A stretch of DNA of 64,000 bases. Source: Caenorhabditis elegans (taxonomy: Eukaryota; Nematoda; Chromadorea; Rhabditida; Rhabditidae). The DNA lies in the NCBI RefSeq assembly GCF_000002985.6, contig NC_003280.10, positions 5,204,501 through 5,268,500 on the forward strand, read 5' to 3'. Positions 26,002-36,694 of the stretch are shown here, one piece after another. The notes below the pieces were generated by a model that saw nothing but the letters and a program-made list of their open reading frames with translations, searched no databases and was not told the origin of the DNA. The stretch's first letter is position 1; every line of letters starts with the position of its first letter. The translations under genes and the position numbers were made by a program.

Positions 26002-26931
26002 GGTGGCACACACAATCAAATTTTTTTTTGATAGTGTAGCTTGTAGCTCGAAGAAACGACATTCTAGTCTATGATACTTCTATATCACATATCACTCCTC
26101 CATCACTTCTCGCTTATTTTATTCCACTGCATCCCTTTTCATTTTGTCCCAGTTTTTATGATTAAACCCTCCCTGTGAATTTTTAACCTTGAAAACCTAA
26201 ACTCGTTTAAAATTGCATATGATTAAGATTCTGATATGTTTTTTAGTGCATTTTCCTTGTAAAATAAATATATTTCCAGCAAATCGGTTATAAATGTTCA
26301 TTTTTTTCCCACTGAAAATCTTGTCTACCTGCCTGCGAGGCGACATACGTGTCGTCTGAGATACGTTCTTCTATTATATTAAATAAATCCTCAAATATTT
26401 ATAAGTTTATTGCAAAAAACGACTACTGTGGAAACCCCAAGTATACGGAGATCACGGTAAAAATTTGGAAGGCATAAAATGGGCACGAAGAAATTTCTGC
26501 CTTCTATTGAAACCTGAACGGTTTTATTTACAAGAGGTTTACAAATTTGAGAATCCACAAACACAATGTTTCAAAAACAAATTCAATTTATTTATATATA
26601 GGTACAGTAACCTAGAAACCAGTTTGATTCTCAAAATTTGATGGACTCTCGAGAACAGCAAACTACATATAATACTCTCGTTTTGGATCAATAGTGTAAA
26701 AGAAAAGAGAAAAGGAGAGGGGGGTGTCACCCCCCTTGCCCCCCCCCTGTCTCTTCCTACTCTTTCTCTAACATTCTTTTCCTCTTCTCTCTATCTACAC
26801 CCCCCCCCCCATCTCTTCATTCATACCAACCCTTTCCCTCGTTTTTCTTACAAATATCGATTCAGATATATTTATATACTCGTCGATTTAATGTTAATTT
26901 TCTAATCAACTTCCAAATTTCAGTATTCGTC
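26002..26931. other. intergenic region, pyrimidine-rich
   Basis: Contains the 3' end signal of the upstream gene (26263) and a G/C-run cluster with a hairpin at 26718-26810 just before the next gene. No coding region seen. Confidence 0.5.
26718..26810. repeat. GC-run hairpin and poly-C tracts
   Basis: A 9-bp stem (AGGGGGGTG with CACCCCCCT, one-base loop) at 26718-26736 is followed by C9 (26739-26747) and C11 (about 26800-26810) in a pyrimidine-rich stretch. The opposite strand has four separate G runs and could form a quadruplex. It ends about 120 bp before the ATG at 26932. Confidence 0.8.
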
Positions 26932-28661
26932 ATGGAATCCGACGGACTTGAGGAGTTTGATTTCTCGCAGCCACTTCATTATGCGCTCTCCCAACTGAAT
27001 GCAGATCTCTATGCAGGAATTGAGCAGGAACCCCATTTTGAGACTGTTCACTTTCCCAAACCAGCATCTTTATCTGCAATGGCAGAGGAGGATGATGACG
27101 AACGGCCACCGACTACAAATGAGATTATTGATGATCTCGTGGAAAAGTTTGATAATTATCCAAAAATCGTGACTACTATGATGCAGAGAGGTTTGCTCAA
27201 AAAACGGCAACAGTGCAGAAAGTGTGATCGAATGATGCATTTGAGAAGGAGAAAGAATTGCTATGAGGTTGGAGATTTTTATACTATATTTAAAATTGAT
27301 CAGTCAGCTTTACCTACGTGTCTAAAAAGCAGACTTAACTTGTCTTGATTGTCACCTACGCCTAGAAGAAATGTAGAGTAGGCAGCGCAAAATGCCTTGT
27401 AGGCATGCATTTTTGAGCCTCTAGTGAAGATTTTAATTTCTAATTGTTGTTCTTTTTTTCAGTGGCGCTGCCGAACAAAGGATAAGAGAGGGGACTGCTC
27501 GTCTTGCTCAATAAAATTTGGAAGTTGGTTCGAGTATACCAAGTTATCCTTCAAAACTATTTTCAGTTTTTTGATCATGCACTGTAAAAAGTAAGTTAAA
27601 GCTGGTTTTTATTTTATATTTGTGCAAAAGTGAGAAATAAAACTCTGACCAATCAGAATAGTAGGACATGTGCCTTGTTGATTAGTTGGTGGTTTTTTTT
27701 CTCATTTCGCGAAAATTCAAAGTCAATAAAAACAATGTTGAATAAAGTTAGATTATAATTAAATTTTGAATAAAACTCAACTTTGAAAACATTGTAGTTG
27801 AAAGCTTGAATAATTTTTAACAATTTAATTGAAAAAATATTTAAAAAGTTTCAACACGTATCTTGGTATCAAAAAGTTCAATTAATTTTTCAGCTGTTCC
27901 ACAAGTCACATGGCCAATGAGCTCAAATTATCAACGCATACAGTGAATGAAACTCGGAAAGTTGTCTATGATCTGACAGATAAAATCGCATCAAAGTATC
28001 CCAGAATTGGACAAAATCAGGGAATGGTGTACATAGAAGTGATTCGAATTGAGCCAAAAAAGGCAAACGACTTCATGTACACCATTTTGGCAGGTGAGTA
28101 TGAGTTTTTAAAACATCTCAAAGATCCCCTACTCTTTCGTCACAGCCTTGGTTGAGTACGTTGCCTTTCATTTAAGAACTCTTTGTAGGCACGTTGGTAG
28201 GCATGTTGTTCTTGCTCGTATACATTAAAACTGTAACAATTGTTTCAGGTCAAGAAGCAAACTCCAACAACTGTTTCGCTGTTGTGATGTCTGATGAGAT
28301 GCCAAGTACAATTGAAAAAGTTAAAATGGAAAAAGTCAATTCACATTCATCAGTTTCAATGATCAAGACTGTTAATGAAAATTTCACCGCTTATGCAAGG
28401 TTGGTAACATCTTTAAATTTCTATTCTTTAAATTTTCTTCTTTTTTTCAGTCAAAGCGCAACATTCTTCGACGAGTCAAAAGTCTATTCAAACCCAAGTG
28501 ATATGTTCTTCACAAATCTTCGCAAAAATCATCCGGAAAGTGCACTCAATTCTGAGCAAGCATTCCAAAGTTGGTTCAATGATCAAGTGGTGAGAAAAAC
28601 CGAAGGAAAGCGAATGCTCGAAAAATGTGTGGAGGAGCTCAGGACATACACGACATCATAA
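26932..28661 (+). CDS. transposase-derived protein (IS1595/Merlin type)
   Basis: Exons 26932-27267, 27463-27590, 27894-28093, 28249-28399 and 28451-28661 give 341 residues (1026 bp). The N terminus (1-90) is acidic. A zinc ribbon follows: C95-x2-C98, W113-R-C115, C124-x2-C127. The next segment, SIKFGSWFEYTKLSFKTI, matches the region after the ribbon in ISXO2/IS1595 (Merlin) transposases. A helix-turn-helix-like segment (SHMANELKLSTHTVNETR) comes next. The following region should hold the DDE residues, but the first site reads MVYIEVIRIE rather than EIDE, the second reads KTVNENFTAY rather than SDxxxxY, and no third motif is seen. The gene is intact with normal introns and no terminal inverted repeats, so I infer a domesticated, catalytically inactive DNA-binding protein. 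AATAAA is at 28753. Confidence 0.75.
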
Positions 28662-28802
28662 TTTAATTTTATTACGGGGGGAATTTATTTTTGAAATGGT
28701 TATGTATAACCATGTACGATCTTACGTGTATTTATCTCACTGGAACGAAGCGAATAAATTACAATTTAATGCTAATAATTTACAAATTTAAGAACAAAAC
28801 AA

Positions 28803-31332
28803 TTAAAACAGTCCTAGGAAGTTGTTGTTGATGGCAAGAATTGCTGTAATTAAATTAAAAATTAGAATTATACTTTGATTCTTTTCTAATAGAAAAAGTG
28901 AGCTTTTAGGTAAAGTTTACCTGCAATAAAGAGCATTGAGACTGTAGCAAAGCTGGAACTCTTGTTCAAATCGGTTAAGCACCACTGGAAAAGTTAACAT
29001 GATTAAATTCAAAAACAAAAAAAAAACAATACCTGATCGATTGGTTGATCTGGCTTGATAGTATTGGCAAAGTTTCTGAGAATATCTAAATCACAGTATG
29101 AACTATTTTGAGGACATCCTTGAATTCCCATAGTCACATCTTTGAATCCACTTCCGTCTTGCTCGTGATATACCATTTTGAAGTATGGTTTCTTGTCGAC
29201 ACTATCAATGTAAAGCTCTAAAAGGACTGCAGCAGAATACAATGGATATCCACCAGACGGTTTTACAGCGTATTCTTCAATTAGAAGTGCGGAGAAGAAG
29301 GCGTAGATTGTGGTGTCGTGCTGGAAAATATTTTTTCAACATTTTAAAAATATTTAGAACCATTGTTTTATGGTAAAATTAACTTACAGCAGAGTAAATG
29401 TAATTCTTCAAATTATTAATCCATGTGCAATTTGGAGTTGTCTGACCCTGGCACATCAATTTGAGATTTATATGCATAACCATATCATTCAAAATTGGTC
29501 CACCTCTGACCTTTCGAGTTAACACTCCTACATCATGTCCGTTGACAATGTTTGGAACAGCTGAAAAATAAAATTACACTTTTATGAGTTGTTTTCTCAA
29601 TTAATTGAGTCGCTCAGAGGATGGGGAAATTTGAAGTTTTCTCGGCGCCCATTTTTGACCAGCATTTGACCTAACTTCCCGTCAAAGTTTCAGTCATTTT
29701 ATGTCCAACTTTTCAAAGTTTGATTTTTTTTTGATAATAAAAAATTAGTCAAGAAATGAGATACTACTGCCGAGCACACAACAAATACGTTTTTTCTTAT
29801 CACTAATACGATTTAAAACTATTTAGAAAAAGCTTCAGTTACAAAGATAAATAATAACAATAGTATGTAAAAATTCCAAAACAAAAAGTAACTACCTACT
29901 TTTAAAAATTCCATTTTGGAAAAGTTGAACTTGATCATTAATTGCATCAGCTTTTGCATAGAAGGCATCAGTGAACCAATTGTTTTTTGTACGAAGAGTG
30001 GCATTATAGTAAATTTGCTGCAAATATCATATTAATGGGTCATACTTGATCTTTACTCTTTTTACTTCAATGTAAAGAGCATTGGTGATAATCCAAAGGT
30101 TATCAATGTCAACTGGCTGTCCGCAGTAATTCGTAAGATTTCCTAGCACTGCTTGAACCTGAAATAGACACGAAATATGTCAAAAATTCATGTCACTGAT
30201 AAGCCTCACATCAGCAGAGTTGACAAAGCTCTTAACTTCATCGGAAGTTTTTGCAAGTTCCCATACTTGATCTTTGAATGGGCATGTAGATTCCATGTTA
30301 CCCAACTGAAATTATTTAAGTTTGTTTCCTATATCGGAGTCTTCTCTCTAGCTTTTATGCCACTCTTAGTGATCAAAATGACAAAGTACAATTTTCCTTC
30401 AGTTTCAGTTTCAAGGCATTACGAAATATTTTCAGGTAAATTAATCATACCACCCTATCATTTTTCTAATCGTCTTAAACTTCACTTGCCAGCACTTTGT
30501 CACTTAAGTCTACAATTCATTTTAAAGTAATCGGATTACGGTAGCACTCACATGATCAGTGTCATCATCGACTGTATGCACAGCAATTGGGACATATCCA
30601 GCTGGCCATCCATCAACATCTGGATAATCTAGGCCTGGTGTGCTACTGTTGTCATTTTGTCCGTATTGTCCGAGCAAGTTGGACATTGCAGAAATAATTG
30701 TTCTATTAACATCAGTAGACCGGACATAGATCTTAACAAATATAATTTCACTCGGAAAGTGCACATCTATAAAATTACCTGTTTGGCGTTGTACTTGTTA
30801 GGCAAAAAGTTGTAGTTTGTGACGTAGCGATTACGGAGCATTTTACCAAGATTCAAGTGTTGTTTCATTCCTGCCTGAAAATTGCATTTGATACTTTAAG
30901 CTGTAGAAAATATATCTACTTGGATTTGTGAAAGTATTTGAGTATTTGTAAAATGTCACTAAAACTTTAAAGTAATGACCGAAGAAGAATTTGAAAGATC
31001 TGTGAAAGCTGGGAAAGCAAAAAAAGTTAAAATTTCTTCAGAACCAAATGTATTTTAGATACTTCTAATTTGCACAAAACTGACCGGGCTCAACTGTCCC
31101 CATCCACCACCTCCGAATTGCCAAGCATCCTCTTGAAATGGATCAGTTTTGAACGTTTTTGTTGGTGAACGATCTCCGTGTCTCCAAAGCTTAAAACTCG
31201 AAAAATTCAACTTCTCTTGAGATAACTTCTACCAACCGTTTGAACAAAAACAAGGTCTTTAGTACCATCAGAGTATGTAGTCACGAAACCCTCAAGGGCA
31301 AAAATTGCCACAATGGAAATGGCAGAGACCAT
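28803..31332 (-). CDS. histidine acid phosphatase A
   Basis: Secreted or membrane-anchored phosphomonoesterase of the histidine acid phosphatase family. Exons: 31332-31237, 31189-31085, 30874-30779, 30731-30552, 30305-30210, 30158-30066, 30017-29900, 29560-29388, 29320-29033, 28984-28921 and 28843-28803, 1350 bp, 449 residues. A signal peptide (MVSAISIVAIFALEGFVTTY) is followed by the catalytic motif LWRHGDRSPT (His36 nucleophile, Arg35 and Arg39) and the proton-donor HDTT at 320-323. Several Cys and N-glycosylation sites lie between. A hydrophobic C terminus (SFATVSMLFIAAILA) suggests a membrane or GPI anchor. Two introns end in TTAAG instead of TTCAG. It lies 478 bp downstream of a paralogue on the same strand. 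C. elegans pho genes of this type are intestinal; pho-4 is a candidate name but was not verified. Confidence 0.9.
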
Positions 31333-31449
31333 AGTAAAAGTTACCCCTGAAAATGCGGAAAATGTGATTTAGAGTTTTGTGCAATGAAAATCAAGTTCAG
31401 AGACGAAACAAAAAACCGGAGCATGCCGGAGAAATTGTAGTAATGTCTT

Positions 31450-31457
31450 TTATCAGT
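31450..31457 (-). promoter_or_regulatory. GATA-factor site upstream of acid phosphatase A
   Basis: Minus strand reads ACTGATAA, the core of the ELT-2 intestinal GATA consensus, 118 bp before the start codon. C. elegans pho-1 is a known ELT-2 target; the role here is inferred. Confidence 0.6.
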
Positions 31458-31809
31458 TGGCTACTCGATGCCAATATTCGTCTCCTTCTTTTTTTGATAA
31501 TGATCAATGCTTCTTTATCATCATGCCACTGATGAGTGTCCAATTCTTTAGTACAGTTTACATAGAAATTCGACTTTTATTCAAGTTGGTTTGTTCCCGG
31601 AATTTTGGTTTTTCTACAACTAGTCGCGGCTGATGCAATTTTGCATCTTCAGTAACTCTACAATAGTCGTACTTGTCACATCTGAGGAAGATCCATCTCG
31701 AACTGCTGCTTTTTTTTTGTTTTTAGGCTTCCCCAAACTTATATGTTGGACACAAATACATTTTTTATTTTATTTACAAGTATCAATATTATTCTAATAT
31801 AATAAAAGA

Positions 31810-33960
31810 TTATTTAGATGAAACAAATAAATAAAAAATTGAGAACGCCAGAAGAGATGAGAAGATTGATGAAGTTGAAGTGCTCTTCAGAATATTGACA
31901 TCACACCACTGAAACCCTAATTATTTTTAAAAACTTAAAAAATCCCAATTACCTGGTTCATTTCCATTTCAGGTTTGAAAACGTCGGAATAGTTTTTGAG
32001 CACTGCCATTGGACAATAGTCGCCGCTACCCTCACATCCAGGAATTCCTAAAATTTCGTAAAATTGACATGCAAATATAATTCTTTTAGTTGAATTTCTT
32101 TGGAAATTTGACCTATTTCGAATAAAAACCCACCTGATGTAATCACATTGCTCAGAGTATCATTTTCATGACGATGGTAGATCAACTGAAAGAATATCAA
32201 TCAATTTATTAAAACTAATCGATTATTTTAGAAGCTCACCTTGAAATAAGTCTGATTCGTTTGCACATCCTGCCATTGTTCAAAAAGAGCACATGCAGAA
32301 TAGAGAGGATATCCACGTGGCTGCACAGCCAATTTGGCGACACCGAGCAATGAAAAAAGGGCGTAGAGGGTTGTGTCGTGCTGGAAGGATCAAAAATTTT
32401 ACTTTTTACATTTACTTTTTTCAAATAACATTTGTTCAAAAAAGATTTCGTTTCTTCAATGAAAATACTACAAGTTGTGCAAAATAGTTTCTATCAAAAT
32501 TGAAAGCATGTAAGCTACTATATGAAGTTAGTTTATTTTTATAAGAATCACAAAATATGAATCACAAATTTGAAATATTGCGATTGTTAACAAATCACAA
32601 AAATTATGCAAACTCACTGCTGAATAAGCGAAAAATTTCAATCGATTCGTGTAAGTACACTCTTTTCCATTATTTGATGAACATTGCGTTTTCCTATTCA
32701 TATGATTGTAGATGTCATTGACTAGAGTCCCACCACGAATCTTTCGAAGAATCTTTCCAATGTCGATTCCGTTTACCATTTTTCCTGGAAATTGGAATGA
32801 GTTTAATTTTTAAGAATCTTGTTTTTTTTTCCTTCCGAATTTTTTTTCTGAAATTGTTAATATTAAAACATGTCTCACCTTCCAAACCCAAACCATTTTG
32901 AAAATCTTGAACCTGCGAATTGACAATATCAATTTGCTCAAACAAACTGTCAGTGTACCATGGTGTGAATTGTTTGAACTGAGCTGGATAATATTGTTTC
33001 TCAATCTTAAGTGCATTATAAAGAATCCATAAATTATCTGGATTAATCTCTTCTCCGCAATAATTTGTTAGATTTCCCATAAGCGATGTTACAGCAGAAC
33101 TGTTGAAATAATTCGATACTGTGTCTGTTGTTTTGGCAAGATTCCAAATTGTGTCTTGAAGTGGACAGTAGTTATCGACGGATAGAAGCTGAAAATTATC
33201 GAAAATTACATCCGAAAAAGTTGAATTAGGAGAATTTCTTACATGATCTTCTGCGTCTGGTATCGTATGAATAGGAATTGGCACGAAGCCAACCGGCCAA
33301 CCAACTACGTCGGGGTAGTCAACACCTGGAACATAATGGCACTTAAGAGACGCCTGGAACAGCCGCCATAGCTCAGTCGGTTAGAGCGTGGGTCTAATAA
33401 GCCCAAGGTCGCAGGTTCGACCCCTGCTGGCGGCAAACTTTTTCTTTTTGTTAAACACGAACCTGCAATGGATGCGTTTTCCTGTGCCGTATTTCCATAC
33501 ATTCCAACCATATTTGAGAATGCAGAGAGTAGAGTTCTATTTTTGTCAGTGGATCTCACAAAAATCTCTTGCTGGTTATATCGTGTGTTTAGGAATTTAT
33601 ACGGTTGTCCGTTAACATAGCGAGCTCTCAGCTTTTGGCCTAACTGCATATGTTGCCTCATTCCAATCTAAAAATTATTTGAAAATAAAAATAACAACAA
33701 ACTTCAATACCGGAGTCAATTGTCCCCAACCACCTCCTCCAAACATCCAATAATTTTCAGTAAATTGGTCATTGTGATAAGTTTCAGTTGGTGTTCTATC
33801 TCCATGCCTCCAAATCTGAAATTTTCATTTAAAATTCTAAAACCAAAATTGAAATTACCGCCTGAACCATCATCAATTTCATAGTTCCATTCATAACGTC
33901 TGCATTGGATACCACAAGTTGAACAAGGAAAATGGGAATTGAATATATTAAAAGCTTCAT
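31810..33960 (-). CDS. histidine acid phosphatase B
   Basis: Paralogue of the adjacent phosphatase. Exons: 33960-33859, 33815-33711, 33667-33463, 33325-33243, 33188-32879, 32784-32618, 32380-32240, 32185-32134, 32047-31953 and 31908-31810, 1359 bp, 452 residues. A signal peptide (MKLLIYSIPIFLVQLVVSNA) precedes IWRHGDRTPT (His38) and HDTT at 325-328. The C terminus is hydrophobic (SSLLAFSIFYLFVSS), again suggesting an anchor. Compared with copy A it lacks the introns after NAKQ/NQQ and around NLTNYCG, so gene structure has diverged although the protein layout is collinear. The intron 33462-33326 carries a tRNA gene on the other strand. Reaction expected: hydrolysis of phosphomonoesters at acidic pH in the gut lumen or lysosome. 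Confidence 0.9.
33362..33435 (+). tRNA. tRNA-Ile (anticodon AAT)
   Basis: A 74-base cloverleaf: acceptor GCCGCCA pairs with TGGCGGC before the final A. The D stem is GCTC/GAGC, the anticodon stem TGGGT/GCCCA with loop CTAATAA (anticodon AAT), and the T arm contains GGTTCGACCCC. A TTTTT run at 33439 can terminate RNA polymerase III. It lies in a phosphatase intron on the opposite strand. Confidence 0.96.
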
Positions 33961-35489
33961 TTCCGGCTGAAAATTTCAAGAATAAATTAACTTTCTATAG
34001 AAAAGAAGGTTCAAAACTGCTCAATGAAACGAGAGAGTAGAAATAAATGAAAATCAAATAAAAAGAAGGTGAAGAGGCGTGAAAAAAGCGGATTGAACCG
34101 AGGAAAAGCGTCAAAGTTGACACTTTATCAGTAATCACAGAAACTCTGTTGACTTTATGGATTTCTTAACGGGTTTACTCTGCCAATGAGGGGTATTATT
34201 AAAGATTCTACACAATTGTACTTTCAAAAAATTGTTTGAATCTGAAAATTGGTTCTTTGAAAATGATTGTATTTATTAGTTTTTTGTAACAAAACATATA
34301 TCATATTTTCTATTTTAGTTATTTAGTGATTCACCCTATTTCTCCACTTTGAAATGTTGTATAAATTTTCATTCTGAAAATAGCAACAAAAAAAAATTTA
34401 AATGTTAAAACAGTTTCCACAAAATTGAAATCTATTTTAATGTTGGCGTAGCGCAATACCATTTTTTGGAATACAAAATGTGTTCAATCATTCAAAAATA
34501 TTACTTATCAAGAAGGTAATTTTTTAAATCGATTGTCAAATTATATAAATCACGAGCAAATTTTTTGCTATTTTTTATTGTCAATTTTCAGTTATTCCTA
34601 ACTATTTTAACGATGAAACAAAAAGTTATTCATGTAGTTCAAGTCTAGGCGAACGTTTTTTTTTCAATTTTAATCCTATAATTCTATGAGTACATACTGT
34701 TTTTTATTCCGTTTTGTTGATTTAATACAAACCTTCAAAATATTTTTTTTAATTCAGAAACTTATCCAATCATGACATAACGGAAGGAAGTATGTCATGA
34801 GAAAAAAAAAGATTTGATTAGGTGAGAAGGTGGTCGTAGTAGGTGTTTCTGAGTAAGACCAAAGGTTGAGCACATTAGAGATTTATAAAAATGTTTCAAC
34901 TTCTTAGATTTTCGCTAGTCACGTAGTAATCAGCGTGAGAAAAAATACGCAGGAAAAGCAAAGTAAATTCAAAGTTTTCGAGAATAATTTGAAAAAAATT
35001 ATCTGATTTGGAATAAGGCTCGAAGGAAAAATGTGAAGACACATAATTCAATTAACCAATTGTGTATCAGTCTGAGAAATACAAAAATATTACGATCGAA
35101 GAATTCAGAGCACAGAACATTCGTGAAAAATCTGAAAAGTTACAGAGTTAAAAAAATACAACAACTTTCAGCAACCGGAAGCTCCCTCTTTCTCTCTATT
35201 CAAAAAAAAAGAACGTAGCAAGTTGGACAAAGGAAAGAAACATCATATTATGACCCGATTATATTGACTATTTTCGGAGTTTTTGTCACAAAAGTGCCTG
35301 TTCATTCCCTGCGCCAAATAGTTTTGGTGGACATTTGAAACATTTATTGATGACCTGAAATACATATTTAAAATTCAAAAAAAAAAACAAATGAAGAGTT
35401 CATTTTCGAGATTTCAAATGCAAAGAAGAGAACAAATTGGAAACTATTACAACAAAACTGTTTTTTTCGGCCGCTCGCGACACACGACA
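33961..35489. other. upstream region of phosphatase B, no gene seen
   Basis: Contains the GATA site at 34125-34132. The remaining DNA to the tandem array is AT-rich with no supported coding exon except a possible terminal segment of the array-associated frame (acceptor TATTTCAG near 35354 on the minus strand). Confidence 0.5.
34125..34132 (-). promoter_or_regulatory. GATA-factor site upstream of acid phosphatase B
   Basis: Minus strand reads ACTGATAA followed by AG, 165 bp before the start codon. It is the same core, orientation and similar distance as for the sister gene, which supports shared intestinal control by ELT-2 or a related factor. Confidence 0.62.
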
Positions 35490-36694
35490 AGAATTGTTCT
35501 AACAACAGAATTGCTCTAATAGCAGAAGTTGTGCAAACTGCAAGAGCAAGCTCATCATATCTTCTCGAATCATGATAAGCCGCCCAAGTACTCATTGCAC
35601 TTACCTAAGTTGAGCTCGTAAACTAAAATTGTTCTAACAACAGAATTGCTCTAATAGCAGAAGTTGTGCAAACTGCAAGAGCAAGCTCATCATATCTTCT
35701 CGAATCATGATAAGCCGCCCAAGTACTCATTGCACCTACCTAAGTTAAGCTCGTAAACTAGTTTCTCTAAAGACTCAATTGCTCTATTAGCAGAAGTTGT
35801 GCAAACTGCAAGAGCAAGCTCATCATATCTTCTCGAATCATGATAAGCCGCCCAAGTACTCATTGCACTTACCTAAGTTGAGCTCGTAAACTAAAATTGT
35901 TCTAACAACAGAATTGCTCTAATAGCAGAAGTTGTGCAAACTGCAAGAGCAAGCTCATCATATCTTCTCGAATCATGATAAGCCGCCCAAGTACTCATTG
36001 CACCTACCTAAGTTAAGCTCGTAAACTAGTTTCTCTAAAGACTCAATTGCTCTATTAGCAGAAGTTGTGCAAACTGCAAGAGCAAGCTCATCATATCTTC
36101 TCGAATCATGATAAGCCGCCCAAGTACTCATTGCACCTACCTAAGTTAAGCTCGTAAACTAGTTTCTCTAAACACTCAATTGCTCTATTAGCAGAAGTTG
36201 TGCAAACTGCAAGAGCAAGCTCATCATATCTTCTCGAATCATGATAAGCCGCCCAAGTACTCATTGCACTTACCTAAGTTGAGCTCGTAAACTAAAATTG
36301 TTCTAACAACAGAATTGCTCTAATAGCAGAAGTTGTGCAAACTGCAAGAGCAAGCTCATCATATCTTCTCGAATCATGATAAGCCGCCCAAGTACTCATT
36401 GCACTTACCTAAGTTGAGCTCGTAAACTAAAATTGTTCTAACAACAGAATTGCTCTAATAGCAGAAGTTGTGCAAACTGCAAGAGCAAGCTCATCATATC
36501 TTCTCGAATCATGATAAGCCGCCCAAGTACTCATTGCACCTACCTAAGTTAAGCTCGTAAACTAGTTTCTCTAAACACTCAATTGCTCTAATAGCAGAAG
36601 TTGTGCAAACTGCAAGAGCAAGCTTATCATATCTTATCGAATCATGACAAGCCGCCCAAGTACTCATTGCACCTACCTAAGTTGAGCTCGTAAA
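35490..36694. repeat. tandem array of 133/135-bp units, nine copies
   Basis: The landmark AGCAGAAGTTGTGCAAACTG recurs at 35521, 35656, 35789, 35924, 36057, 36190, 36325, 36460 and 36593, so spacing alternates between 135 and 133. Two unit types differ in a 30-bp segment: type A (135 bp, AAAATTGTTCTAACAACAG) and type B (133 bp, AGTTTCTCTAAA[G/C]ACTC). Read on the minus strand from high coordinates, the order is B, A, A, B, B, A, B, A and a diverged end copy. Copies are nearly identical within type, so the array is recent or homogenised. Each unit has a minus-strand acceptor-like CTTGCAG and donor-like GTAAGTG or GTAGGTG. Confidence 0.95.

Noticed and set aside
28803-33960. Operon of the two phosphatase genes
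   Set aside because: The gap is 478 bp, each gene has its own GATA site upstream, and there is no SL2-type spacing.
35368-35595. Frame starting MSTWAAYHDSRR in the array taken as a stand-alone protein
   Set aside because: It begins in what looks like the intron part of the unit, repeats in every copy and then stops. The splice-phase reading explains the array better.
35490-36694. CRISPR-like array
   Set aside because: Units are directly adjacent with no unique spacers, are far longer than CRISPR repeats, and the genome is eukaryotic.
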